Source of the DNA: Ottelia alismoides
Lineage: Eukaryota > Streptophyta > Magnoliopsida > Alismatales > Hydrocharitaceae
Length of the DNA: 64,000 bases
NCBI GenBank assembly: GCA_037367405.1
Contig: JAZKJV010003256.1
Span: 1,550,001-1,614,000, forward strand
Direction: 5' to 3'
Part shown: piece by piece, positions 22,586 through 34,815 of the stretch
Numbering within the stretch: the stretch's first letter is position 1
Layout: each line of letters opens with the position of its first letter
The notes under the pieces: model-generated
What the model saw: only the letters and a program-made list of their open reading frames with translations
The model's database searches: none
What the model was told of the DNA's origin: nothing
Made by a program: the position numbers and the translations under genes

Positions 22586-25500
22586 CAATTTTCGTGCAAA
22601 CGATATGCAAAAATTAAGAAAAATTTACTGGAACATAAACATGATGAAATGAAGCTACACTAATTTTTTGGATCTTTCAGATAATTTATGATTTTTTTAT
22701 GAAATATTTTAATGAAAATCGAGTGATAGTGAGTATTTAATTTCTAATAAATCCACGAAATAAAATTATGCAGAAACAATTTATCTCAAATAGTTGAAAT
22801 TTTACAAAAATGACATTCATGGATTTAATTAAAAATCAATTACAAAAATCATTCAACTATTTATTTTATGCACAAGACAACTCCAATTTAGATGAAATTT
22901 GGACAATGAGCAGAAATATGTATGTGCAAATTTCAGAGCGTAAATAGGCAAAATAACATTGAATTTCAAACTCTGATTTTTATTAAATTATCCAATGCAC
23001 ACAAAAATGCAAATAAATATCCAGATGATAAAAAATTAGTTGCTTAATAATGTGCTATTTTTCATTAAAATAAATGATGCAAGAAAGATGTCCAAATTAT
23101 CATGCAAAATCAGGGGTGTTTTTGCAATAGGAAAGCGAAATAAATGAACTAAAATGTGCTCAGGGATGTTTTTTGCAAATAAAGAAACCTAGTGATAAGA
23201 CAGTTCAATTTTCACAAAAAATGAAAAAAATTAAAATAGAATGGACCTGAACATGGGTTCCAAAAAATGGAACCCACCTCCCCCTTAGTTTAGGGCACAT
23301 GCGAAGGGGGAGAATGACGGCTGCAACGACATGGGGGTGCGTGTGCAAGGAGGGCGGATTGGTGGAGGACCTACGACGTCGGTGGCGTGGGCACGCGTGG
23401 TGGTGGCACGTGGCTGGACCGCACTAGCGTGGCTGGAGGGCGTAGGGTTGCAGTGGGCACATGAAGCATGTGTTGGCAGTGGCGATGCTCGCAGTTGGCA
23501 CGACCAAGGCACGCAGGGTCGCACATGAGTACGGTGGTCGTGCGGAGGAACAGAACTGCGCCTGCACGGCTGGGGAGTCGTGGTCGTGTACAACGTGAAG
23601 GATGGCGTAGGGCGAGTTGGATGGCGGACATGGGTGTCGTGCGGCGTGTCTTGGATGGTCGGCTGGTGCGGCTGGGCAGGAGGAGATGCCGGGAGCTCGG
23701 TGTAACAAGGCCTGGAGGTCGGCGACGGTGCTACATGGAGCACTACAAGGGTGGGGCACTCCGAGGGGGACAGCTGCAGGCTGGAGCACAGTGGCCTGCG
23801 GCGGTGGATAAAGCAGCCTGGGAGGAGGCGGCTTGGTGGAGAACCTGTGACGATGGTGGCGTGGGCACGCACGACGGTGGCGCGAGCAACTAAAGGGGAG
23901 GCGGCTACAACTGCTTCTTCCCTGGCTTTTGTTTTTTAAAATTTGTTTGTATTTTTTCTCAAATATAGAACAATAATGAAATGATAAAAATATGGAGATG
24001 GGGTGATGTGGAAAATAGTCATGATAATGGATTAAGATGGTATGATGTTATTGTGTTGATGTATGTAAATGCAATGAAGATGCTTATGTAAAAAATATGA
24101 CTATGAGGTGGTGTGTATGAAAATGATTTGGTGATGAAATAACAAGGACAAATTGTAAGATAAAATAAAATGAGTAGATGAGGATAGAAGATTTACTTGT
24201 GATGTCGCCAGAGGGTGGGGCTGCGGTATGCGGCCTCCGTCGTGGCATCGATCCGGTTCGACGAAAAATCGGAGAAGCTATGCAGCTTGGATGTGGCTGC
24301 AATGAGGTCAATCTCCCTACCCCGAATCTCGCCAAATATGATGGAAACCATTGTCGCGTCGAAGACTTACTCAATTGCTATCACCATCGAGCAGGCTGAG
24401 CTGGTGGTTCCCTTTCTCTCTCGATTTTGGCAGATGAGGAGAAATGAGAGATGAGAAGAGAATAAAAAGGAGGAGGAGGGAGTTAGAAAATAAGTGGAGA
24501 AAGTGTAGGAATGGTGGAGGAAGTGGAGACTTGGAGTAGGGAACAAGTAAATAAGAAGTAAAAGGAAAAAATATAAAAAATAAATAAACTAAATAAGTAG
24601 GCTACTTAAAAATAATGAAGGGAAAATAAATAAAAGAAAATAAATAAATAAAATTAATTAATTAATTATTTAAAATAAAAAATTAAATAAAATAAATAAT
24701 AAAATATAATATAATAAAATAAAATACTAAATTAATAAATAAAAAAATAGGGGACACATGGCGACTCTAAGAGACGCCACGTGTTGCTCCCAGAAAATTC
24801 AAAAAATACGTGTAAAGAAAAATAAAAAAAGAAATAACAAAAGAGGTCAAATCAAAAAGTGATCAACATGAAAGTTTCTCGTCTCACTGAGATATACAAC
24901 TTCTGTGAAGGATCAAAAACCAAAAGAAGTCATCTATACAAAAAAATATTTTTGGGTGGTATCTTATAGATATAAAACACGTATTTTTATCTTTTGCATT
25001 TTTTGTCATTTTTAAATAAGAAAAAAATCAAAATAAAGTAGAGAAAATATGAAAGGAATATTTACAACTTAATCTATTTTTTGGATTTTTAGTGTAAAGA
25101 AAAATAAAAAGATAAAAATGAAGGCCAGTTTAGTCAATATGTACAATTTACAATAGGGGCCCAAAACCCAAGTTTCACATACGATCTCCGATTTTCATGA
25201 AATTAGTCTTCTTTTGAAGGTCTTTGAATGTATATTACTTTAAAAGTGAGTAGATCTAAATTGGACACTGTATGAGAGAGATATGTGCATTTTAATGTTC
25301 TTGGTCTCAAACTTGGACTTGGGTTTTATTGGACAATTTTACAAGTTTTGTATTTTTTTTGATATTTTTCCTTTATTAGTGTTAGTAATATGTACACTAC
25401 AAAGTTGATTTATTGGATTTGGAGTTAGTATAAAATATATACAAATATGGTATTTTAGCTAATATACAGGTGAATATTTACAAGTGAACTTGGCTCCTTA

Positions 25501-25645
25501 CTTAATGCAAATATGAATGCTAAAATGCAGATATTATTTACACATGCATGAATTCTAATTATGTAATATAAGTGATGAAATGCAGCTAATTACTTGGGAA
25601 CAAAGCTCTATTTTCAACTTTTAGAGTGATGAATCACATATTCAT
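22586..25645 (-). mobile_element. L3-type long LTR, inverted copy, right arm of palindrome
   Basis: Minus-strand copy of the LTR at 19487-22475, starting at about 25645 (ATGAATATGTGATTCATCAC on the minus strand). Matching blocks include 24178-24420 against 20690-20945, 24750-24800 against 20340-20380, and 22600-22680 against 22385-22460. The GC island at 23280-23930 is longer than in the left arm and again holds frames on both strands (for example 23285-23872 minus, 195 codons) that I regard as non-genic. Confidence 0.7.
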
Positions 25646-25981
25646 CTAGGGTTGAGTGAAGATGGGGGACGTTAAGCGAAGCTCGAGAGGTGGTCAAGTG
25701 ATGGTGGGATGTGTCATGTGAGGTGAGAAAAATAAAGGAAAATTAGTGAAAAAGAAGAAGAAATTTTACCTTATTGGAGAAGAAGGACTGGTGGAGGAAG
25801 CAGTCTATGCTGAGCAACTGGAGCCACTTCGGTCATCGCTCTACCCACACAGTTGGAGCAGGGGGCTCATCGACGACTGAGGCGCTGTGACGTGGTTGGA
25901 GAAGACCACTGGTCAACACATGCAAATCCACCCATTTTCGCGCATCAACTCGACCCTCCCTCTCATAAGAGGGAAGGGGAA
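25646..25981 (+). mobile_element. 3' tail of an internal region with a PPT
   Basis: This 336-base piece ends in AAGAGGGAAGGGGAA (25966-25980), a purine tract directly before the LTR start at 25982, so it looks like the last part of a plus-strand internal domain. It contains the block shared with 5200-5244. The PPT differs from the AAGTATAGGGGG type of elements A and D. Confidence 0.55.
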
Positions 25982-28900
25982 TGATGAATCTACGATCTCA
26001 TTCTTTATTCTTTTATTTTAGCTTTATATTTTAGCAAAAATACTTATTAATATATATATAAATACAATAAGTTGTCATTGTATATGTCTTTGCTAATAGT
26101 ACATGATTAATACATATTTTCCAAAAATAAAAAAATAAAAAGAAAAGAAAAAGAAAGATGTATCTAGAATAAATACAGATTTGCCTAACCCCCGAGAGAA
26201 GGTCAAACCTTGACCTGATCGATAAAGAAATAAGTAAAGAGAGACAAGGCGCATTGTATATTGTACACAACATCTAGACCTGTACAAAGAAATATTCATA
26301 TTTATTTTACATTATGTGAACACCAAATAATCATTGAATATATGTATATAGCTCTAATAATAAAATAAAAATAAAAATAAAATAAAATAAAAACATCAAG
26401 ACACAAAATAAAATAAAAATAAAAACCACAAATTCATTATATAAAGGCCACATATACATATATATAATACCTATTTATTTAAAAAATAAAACATAAAATA
26501 AAATATATTTATGTAAAAATTTCAAAATAAAAATACCTGTATATAATACATAGGCATATTATACCTATACAGAATACTATATACTGTATATACCATAATA
26601 AATTAATTTATAAAAATAATTTAAAATCATAGAAAAATAGTTTAAGAAATAATAAACAATTTTCATTTTATTCACTTTTTATTTTAAAATCATTTACTAT
26701 TTTATATTTAATACTCTTTTATTTTGTAAATCCCAAATTCTGATTCATCCACATGGGATTGTTGTCCTCCTAGTTGACCCGACCAGATTCCTGCTTCATC
26801 GGAGCTTCTTCTCCCCTTTTTCCCGATCGGGTCAGACCTCCATTCACCTAGATTTTTGCACCCGATTAAGCTCCTAAGATCCATGATCCTCGCGGATCCC
26901 TTAGCACAACTGGATCACGCTAGGGTTTCACGCATCCCTTCGATCTTTCTAGACCCTCGACATCCCTATATATTCTCTATTCCGCCTCTAGAGCTTGCCA
27001 GCTCGTTCCATGCCACCTTCTTACCCCCTAGCTATCTCCAGCTGAGTGACAGCTGCCTCGAGAGACCATTGGAGCTCTGTTTGGTGGTCAGTTGAGCGAA
27101 GCTCAGCTCGTGGTTGGAGCTCTCCGCCGCGACAGGCCTCCCGACCTTTCATAGCTTGGTTGAGGCTACAACCACGCCGTCCTCCTCGCCCGACGTTGCT
27201 GATTCCATCAGGAGCCTCAGGTATCCTCTTTCCTCGCTTCGTTTCCCATTTCATTTTGATTCCATTTATCACCTCCGCCGTAGTTCACCCACTCCGACCA
27301 ACCACTCGGATGTCGATCTCACTTACCTACCCTTATCGATCGACACACCACACCACCGCCACCCTTCCCTTGCACCCTGACCCCTTAGGCTCTCTCATCA
27401 GAGAGAGATTAAGGACAGACTTCCTTCCTCCACGACCGCCGGAAGTTGACGAACATCCTCCCTCGCTTCTCTCATTTTCTGTGCAACATAACCCTTACTG
27501 GAGCTCTACTATGAGCAGAAGATACTTCTTGTAGGCTCTGGGCGCATGAGAGACTCGAATCACACCTCATCTACTCAGGTAGAGCAATTCCAGGTGGAGC
27601 ACCACCGCTATGCACATTTGACCATCTGTCTCCTCATTCGAGGCGACCACTCGACGCAAAGCACTTCCACGAAGGTGCTGGACCTATTGGGGACTCGATC
27701 AGACCAGCAACGCGACATCCACCCTCGATCTATGTTTCTCCGCCATTTGTTCTTATAGGACCTTATACCGTCGTTCGATCAGGTGCTGAACCCCAGATCT
27801 GATCAGGATCGTATGAGTACGCTTTATTCCTAACGGTCTGATCAGATTGTGGGACAAAGCACACATGCACATTCTAGCCTTATCAGAGTCGTTAGATCTT
27901 TCCGCAGACGTCATCAGAGCCATACGTCATAGAGCAGCTACGCGAGCGCCACGTGTCTGCAAGGATAAACTTCACTTTTACCCTACATATATTTTTATTT
28001 CAGTTTAGTCCAATAAATGTAATAAATAATTGAGAACTTTTACAATTAAGGCTTCACACTTTACTTATTTGCACTTTAGTCGAGTAAAGTTTGAGTCACG
28101 TGCGTCCCCATGTGTCTCTTGGTTATTTGCAGTATATGGTATGAACTACTTTCTGGTTATGGAATGAAATTTATGTTTTGATATTTGCACTTATAGCCCT
28201 GCCTGTCTATATCACGTGTTACACATGCTTTGAGTGGATTAATTACATGAATGCCCCTGAGCTTTATTGATTTGTTATCCACTTGGCCCTGGAACTTATT
28301 TTATTTGCAGAAAGGTTCATGTGAACTATTTTTGACTACTTATCTTTTATTGGATGCAATAAATAGCAAATTGGCTCTAAAAATTCTACAAAAATACATG
28401 TTAACTCATGCTTGCTTGTTATTTATGTGGTAATTTTAGCTTGCCAAATTGATTTTATTTCTATTATTATAAATTCAAAAACTCCTAAAAAGTGTCTTGT
28501 TTGGCTTCGTAAAATTATAAAAATTCGAAAAATTATCTAAAAACTCCATAGAAATCAGGGTAGTTGTCTTTTGTTGCCTTTTACTTCTAGTATTAAATTT
28601 GTTTAAAAATATCTTATGAAAACCCAAAAATTGCAAAACACTTAAAAACTTGTAAAAATATATAAAATTCCTGAAAAAATCCAAAAATATCGATTTTAGT
28701 CTCTGTTTGTATATATTTCTTCTTATCTTATCATAGAAATCACTCCCAAGAGTTTTGGGCATTTTGTGTATTTTTAGCTTGCAAATTACTCCTGTTTGTG
28801 CATTATTTGCCATTTTTGCCACTATTTGATTTTTAAAAATTCCAAAAACATTAAAAAATTCCACAAAAATTACCAACAAATATAAACCATATAAAAACCA

Positions 28901-29245
28901 AAAATATTTTTATTTCTATTTTTTGGGTAATTTTCGACATATTAAAAAATACAAAAAGAGTGTGTGTAAGTACTTTGATTCCTTGTGCTTATTGCTTCTA
29001 TTTTTTAAAATAAAAAATTTGAAAAATTAAAAACCACTAAAAATATTTTGTTTCATGAAATCACACTACTTAGCCTTTTAATCTTGCTCCTTGTGTTCGA
29101 ACCTGGTCGCTATACCAGGTCAATAAAATAGCAAAGCTGCTTACATTGATTGTTTTATCTTAGAGTGGTTTGATTTTCTTGTTGATTGATTTGATTGATT
29201 GAGGACAACAACACTTGATTTTTTTATTCCACCTTAGTCGATCTC
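25982..29245 (+). mobile_element. L2-type long LTR
   Basis: Starts TGATGAATCTACGATCTC after a PPT and runs about 3.3 kb. Its start matches the minus LTR at 15132 and the plus LTR at 32953. It holds very AT-rich simple stretches (26340-26420, 26450-26700), a GC island (26740-27970) with a TATA-like CCTATATATTC at 26965-26975, and a U5 part with the hairpin ACCTGGT-CGCTAT-ACCAGGT at 29101-29120. The overlapping frames at 27021-27534 lie on both strands and are not gene-like. Confidence 0.7.
29101..29120 (+). other. U5 stem-loop of the L2 LTR
   Basis: A perfect 7-bp stem (ACCTGGT/ACCAGGT) with six-base loop CGCTAT, preceded by GTTCGA. At 39149-39170 the same place in a related LTR has AACTTGGT-AATCTT-ACCAAGTT, an 8-bp stem whose different bases still pair. 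Confidence 0.6.
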
Positions 29246-30418
29246 AAAATCATGTAATCATGGATGGCTAGGGTTTCATGCTTAGAATGGTGGACCAGGA
29301 GGAATGAAGGCAGAGCGAGGGTTTTAAAGGGGAGGACACCATCCGTTACGATGGTGGAGGGATCGGTTTTCAATAGCCACCGGGAAGGGATGAGGGCGTG
29401 GTTCGTGGCCTTGATGGCTGCATGAAGGTCGGAGAGGACATGGCTATGTGGAAGGGTTGTTATCGAGTGAAGAGGTGGTAAGGAGTGGGTGCTAAAAAAA
29501 GGAAGGGGGTCGAGGGTGCAGTGTGCGTTACATGGGATCGAGGAGATGTGGGAGGAAGATGATGCATGGGAGCTGTTGGATGGAGCGATCCAACGAACCT
29601 GAATGAGGTGGGGAGTGATGGCCTGGATTAGATCAGGGTATCTATCAAAGGGTTGTGGGAGAAGCGCAAAGAAGTAATTGAGATGGAGAAGTGGGGGAAT
29701 CCTACAGTGGGGGAGAGAAGGGGTGACGTGGAAGAAGTAGAGCTGCTGAATGGGAGGCGATCATGCGGCTGAGGTTAAAGTGGAAGGGACAATCCAGATT
29801 GCATCAGGGAGAGGGGATTTGATGGATGAGGAGCGGGCAGAAGGGACAGTGGAGATGAAGGTGTAAAGAAGGGATCAGACAACCAAGGAAGAGATCGGGT
29901 ATCACACAGGGATATGGGCCTTGTGGCGGCTCGAGAGAGCACCACATGGCCCAATCACATTATTCAGAAAAAAAGAAAATAAAGATAAATTAGAAAAGAA
30001 ATAGAAGGAAGCAAAATTAGGAACAAGTCAAAACATGAAAGTTGTAGATCACGAGGAGATCTAGAAGTTTCATGTTGGATAAAAAGTCAGAAATTCAAAT
30101 AGATAAAGTAAAAAATTTGAAAGTATTTTTAATAGATAAAAACACTAAATTTTAATTCTTTTGTGATTTTTTTGTCTTTTTATTGTTTTTAAAACAAAAA
30201 TAAATATATACAATATTTAATCTATTTTTGGAGTTTTTAATAGGACATAAAATAAGGAAAATAAATAAAATAAAGAGGTTACTATTTGTACAATAATTAG
30301 GGATAATTACATGAAAAGGGTCACTAGTTAATTAAGTAGAACTAATGAAGATTTTTATTGAGTTGTTTAATCATGGAAGATAATAATTGATATAATATGA
30401 TTAATCATAGATTCATCA
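29246..30418 (-). mobile_element. L1-type LTR, U3 part only
   Basis: On the minus strand it begins at 30418 with TGATGAATCTATGATTAATC. It follows the U3 sequence of the LTR at 1-1744 (for example the ATTGAGTTGT block near 30358 against 1681) for about 1.2 kb and then meets the 3' end of the L2 LTR near 29245. The left portion is GC-richer (29270-29950). It is a 3'-truncated LTR with no frame of note. Confidence 0.6.
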
Positions 30419-32952
30419 GAAGCCTAGGGTCGAACTCTGGGACACGAGCCACCTTAATGACTAATTAGACTCTCATACCTAGATTGAGTGACAATTAATC
30501 TACCTAGGTCAACAATGCACAATAATGCAATGCAAAACAAGACATGTTGACATAATGCATTTTTAATTGATTTTATATGCATGTCAGTTAAGAATAGAAT
30601 GCAAGGGAGTGACAAGACATCCAAACACAAAAAAAATCTATAATCAATACCTTAGGAAGATTAATGGACTGAGCACTAAGATCCACATTAAGTTCATGCT
30701 TGATTAAATGCAAAAAATGAGGTCAAGTTCATTAACCGCATTCAAATACATGGAATAGATGACATATGCCATAACAATTGAAATGCCCTGTGTTACATGC
30801 CAAATCATTAATCAATAGATGCCATTAGCTAGAGCATCAAATAAGCATCATAATGAACTTGAAATCATTAAAATAGGAGTCATGATGCTCAAGATATAAT
30901 AAAAATGGTCCAGGATAATATATGAAATAAAAACATAAGAAATAAACAAAACAACTTCGCAAATAGGTCCTGTCAGGGTCATGGATGTAAATATAAATAT
31001 GCATAAGTATTTCCCTGTAAAATATCATGTGCGTGAGGGCATATATGTAATTATAGAAAGTCAGTAGGGACCTTGCACAATTTGTCTATGCGTACAACCT
31101 GAGGCATGTGCCTGATTGGACCTATTTGTAATTTGAAGAGGTATGTGGGCTCAACTGTAATTTACCCAACCCCTCACGTACTAGGCACACATGTGGAGGT
31201 TTGGTCTATGGTTCAACTGGTTACAAAAGCCTCGGGCCACATGGGTGGCACGAGGAGCATTGGGTGAGGGCTTGATCCACCAAGACTACATGCTGCAGCT
31301 AAGTCTCAGAATTGGTGCATACCATTAGATCCTTTCGGTATGAGGATAACTGTTATCTATGGATGGTCCTTCTCCTTCGCCTATAGCAAAGAATTAGCAG
31401 AGCTCCAACATACTCCCATATGCTCCTCCTACTTCCTCTGGACGATCTGAAGGACACCACACCACCAGGAGAGCACAGTGAACATCTTGATCAAAAGAAG
31501 AAGGACATCAAAGCTTGAAGGTCTGAATCAATGAAAGGTCGCCAGAGGAAATCCTCTAGATAAGAACCCACTCTAGAAGCCCAACACATTGAAGAACTCT
31601 TTGAACTTGCAAAGTTAGAAGCAAACCAAAGACAAAATAAGAGCATGCATGTAAAGAGTGAGTAAGATGGAGAGCCATAGGGTGAAGAAGGTGAAGGTTC
31701 TGATTGGGTTCATCTTCATGAATGGAGACAAAAGGGGGCGAAGTGACTTGAGGTGTAGAAGAAGGATGAAGGTGGTCAGGACCTCCTGCGAGGATCATTG
31801 ACCCTCGATGATGGTCAGAGGCCAGTCAGATAGGATGGAGGTGCTCTGTAAATGGCTAGAAAAATCGAAGAAAATAAAGAAACAACAAAGACCTACATTA
31901 CCTAGAATGTTGAAGATCAATGCTGGTGGTCGAAGGGCTTGGTTGAGGTTGGAGTGACCTCGGGTCTTCGCTGGACCTGGACAGCTGCTCCAAGTAGCTC
32001 AAATAGTAGGGGAATGGTTGTGGCATCGCCGACCGACCATGGGTCTCATCGGAGCTCTTGGTGTTTATCACATCATCGATCCCCACCTCCCCCCTCAATC
32101 ATAGGAGGAGGAAGAGATGCTGGGCCTTCACCCTTGTGAAGGTGGACGTGTTCTAAGGTGGTGGAGGAGGAGGTTTTTAAGAGATGAACTTGCCAGTTCC
32201 AGGAGGTGTACGTGTAGGTTTCAACCGCCGAGTGGTTTCCCTAGAGAATAGGATGTGATAATCAGAGGGATATGCGTGGAGGATGGAGGTTTTGTCAAGG
32301 TCGTAGAGTGGTTGGATAGTGGGGAGGTTGCTCGGAGACATGGGGGGAAATGAGAGAAGAAGGGCAGTTAGATGGTGGCCTCATATGGAAGGGAGCAAGT
32401 GGGAGGTTGACAATGGTCCGCAACTGTTGGATCATGCGATACAACGACTATGATGGAGGTTGGTGCAAACGGCTTAGATGTGCTCGATCAAAAAGATCAT
32501 GCATTCCAGGATGAGGCGTTGATCGACGATGAAGATTAGATCTATATGATGGATCCAACAACCAAAGAAGGAGGCAGAAAGAGACAAAGGGTCATGCCAT
32601 GTGGCTAGCAGAGGGGGCGCCATGTGGCCCAATAGAAAAAAAGGAAAAAAAAATCTCAAAGAAATATTTACATACTTCAAATGGAAAGGCGTTGAACATG
32701 AAAGTTGTAGATCTTTTTGATATCTACAAGTTTCATTAGAACACAAAGTCAAAATAGGTTATATATACATAGATAAATTTTTATAAGTATTTTTAGATAA
32801 TTAAATTTCCTTGTTTTAATTGCTTTTGATGTTTTGTTTTTAAATTTATATTTAATTTCAAAACACATATGTGTAATATTCATCTAATTTTTATGTGATT
32901 TTTAGGGTTTTATCAGTTGTGCCCCTCTAAGATATTGCAATATCATTATGCC
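30419..32952 (-). mobile_element. L1-type long LTR, nearly complete
   Basis: This copy links the two partial L1 copies: 30426-31740 matches 8825-9860, and 31340-32905 matches 1-1560. Relative to these it lacks the last ~110 bases at the 3' tip (junction at 30418/30419) and about 170 bases of U3 at 32905-32952, where an L2 LTR starts. Short frames such as 31556-31798 and 32474-32752 on the minus strand have no known features. Confidence 0.7.
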
Positions 32953-34815
32953 TGATGAATATGCGATTCATCATCTTTATTCTTTTATTTTAGCTTAAAA
33001 TCCCTTATAAAACACATGCATAAACACTAACTCCATATTCTTACTAACTTACATCTGTGTGTAAATATTGTACACTTCTTACTAATGTTAACCTAAAATA
33101 AATAAAGAAAGAAAGCAAGGAAAAATAAAGAAAATAAAATTTTGGAGTTACGAGTAAAATGGCTATGATTTCATAATTTTTGGAGTTACGAGTAAAAAGT
33201 TGGTTTTCTGGGGTGATTTGTGCAATATTCCCATGTATTTTGTACATATTATATTTTTTCTAATTATTTAAAAATTTAAAAAAAATTAATTAAAAAAAGA
33301 AGAAGCTAATTTCCTCATTTACCCTTGTGCCTCGCCAACCTCCCCATCTGAGGCCACATGGCCGAATCCTGGCCTTCCGATCTCGGCCGATCGGACGGCC
33401 GCTGCTCGCCTTCGTCTTCCTCTGCCTTTCCCAATCTGGGAGCCTCCGCTACTTCGCGATCCCGTAATTATCATCCTCCACCGCCTTACCGATCTCGCGT
33501 GCCTCGTGAAATCCGCCATCACCGCCACTCTGCGTATCTCTCACCGCCCTCTCCGCAAATCCTGACCATCTCCGCCTTCCCCTTCCTTCTTCATCACCGA
33601 TCACTAATTCCAAATCGTCATCTCCGATCCATCAAACTTAATCGTAATCAGTCCTGCGAATCTCAGTGACTCCATCCATGGGTCACGTGTTTGTCACGTG
33701 ACTGCTGGTAATTTTGCAGCAGACCTCCTTAGAATTTTGGTAATTACAATACAACCCCTCTTTTGCAGTTTGTTTTGTTTTTAATTATTGTAATATTGCA
33801 TTGTTACCCCTGCGTTCCCCCTCCAATTTGAACTGCTTTTCGTATCATTTCATCTTTATAAAATTAATACGATGTTCGTCAATTAATTCCCTACATCTTG
33901 GCATATGTTGGACATTTACGTGATCAGTGGTTAATTATTAATTATTTATTTTATGGAAATTGCCTATTTTGCCCATTTTGTGCTTGAATATTCATATGTA
34001 ATTAACCGTTGCTCTAAAAATTGCCAAAATTCACGTATTGTAGAAATAATTCTGTGTTACGTCGTGCCCAAAAAGAATTGCATTTGCATGCATGGTTTGT
34101 CTTGTAATAATCATTTTGCATATTTCGATATTTAATTTTTAGTAGTTATTAAATCCTGTATTTATGAGGTTTAGGATTTTTCTGAGATCCATCACCTAGT
34201 GATAGATCTTGGAAAATTTTATCTCTTGAAAATAAATAGGTTAATATTTATTATAATTAAATATTGAAATTCACATCATTTGCATTCAAAAATTCATAAA
34301 AAAAATTCATCTTGTATCCAAAAATTCCAAAAAAAATTACAATGTACTCATTTCATCATTATTGTCATCTTATCGAAGTTTCATATTTTTCGGACATAGT
34401 TTGATTGATATTCATTTTTTAGTCCTTAAAATCAGCCAAAGTTGTATTTTGCATCCCAAACTTACATTAAAAATACAAAAAAGACTGCCTCAAAAATCAT
34501 GTTCGAACTTCGATAGACAAAATTCTAGGTTGTTCCTTTGCCTCCTAGAGTTTGACATTTGGACTTACCCAAGTAAAATAAACATAAAACCATATTTATT
34601 AAATTGACTAAAATTTTGTGTGGTTATTTCTTGACCGATTCCGATTTCCCGCCTATAATGAAACGAAATATTTTTAGCGAATGATAATCCACGCATTTTA
34701 ATGAAGGGCAAACTACGATCCGCCACTCGGGTCCACCCGAACATCAGGGCGAAGATGTGAGGCTTGGAATATGAGACATGGAAGCCTTGGAATTGTACAC
34801 TTGTGATCAAATGAC
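32953..34815 (+). mobile_element. L2-type LTR (short variant)
   Basis: Begins at 32953 with TGATGAAT, five bases and ATTCATCA, then follows the LTR start seen at 15132 (minus). The stretch GGAGTTACGAGTAAAA appears twice, 33144-33159 and 33182-33197, each followed by similar sequence. The GC island is only about 360 bases (33305-33665). The part 33740-34700 matches 61850-62700 in reverse. The right end near 34815 meets the minus L3 LTR without a visible terminus. Confidence 0.6.

Noticed and set aside
23285..23893. 195-codon minus frame and 141-codon plus frame
   Set aside because: They overlap each other on opposite strands and correspond to the inverted copy of 21190-21760; composition-driven.
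27046..27534. 162-codon plus frame
   Set aside because: Lies in the GC island of the L2 LTR and overlaps other frames; no motif seen.
28475..28879. 134-codon minus frame with Phe/Lys/Asn-rich product
   Set aside because: AT-rich U5 part of an LTR; product is composition-driven.
29086..29125. tRNA-like sequence because of GTTCGAACC
   Set aside because: No acceptor, D or anticodon arms around it; explained better by a U5 hairpin.
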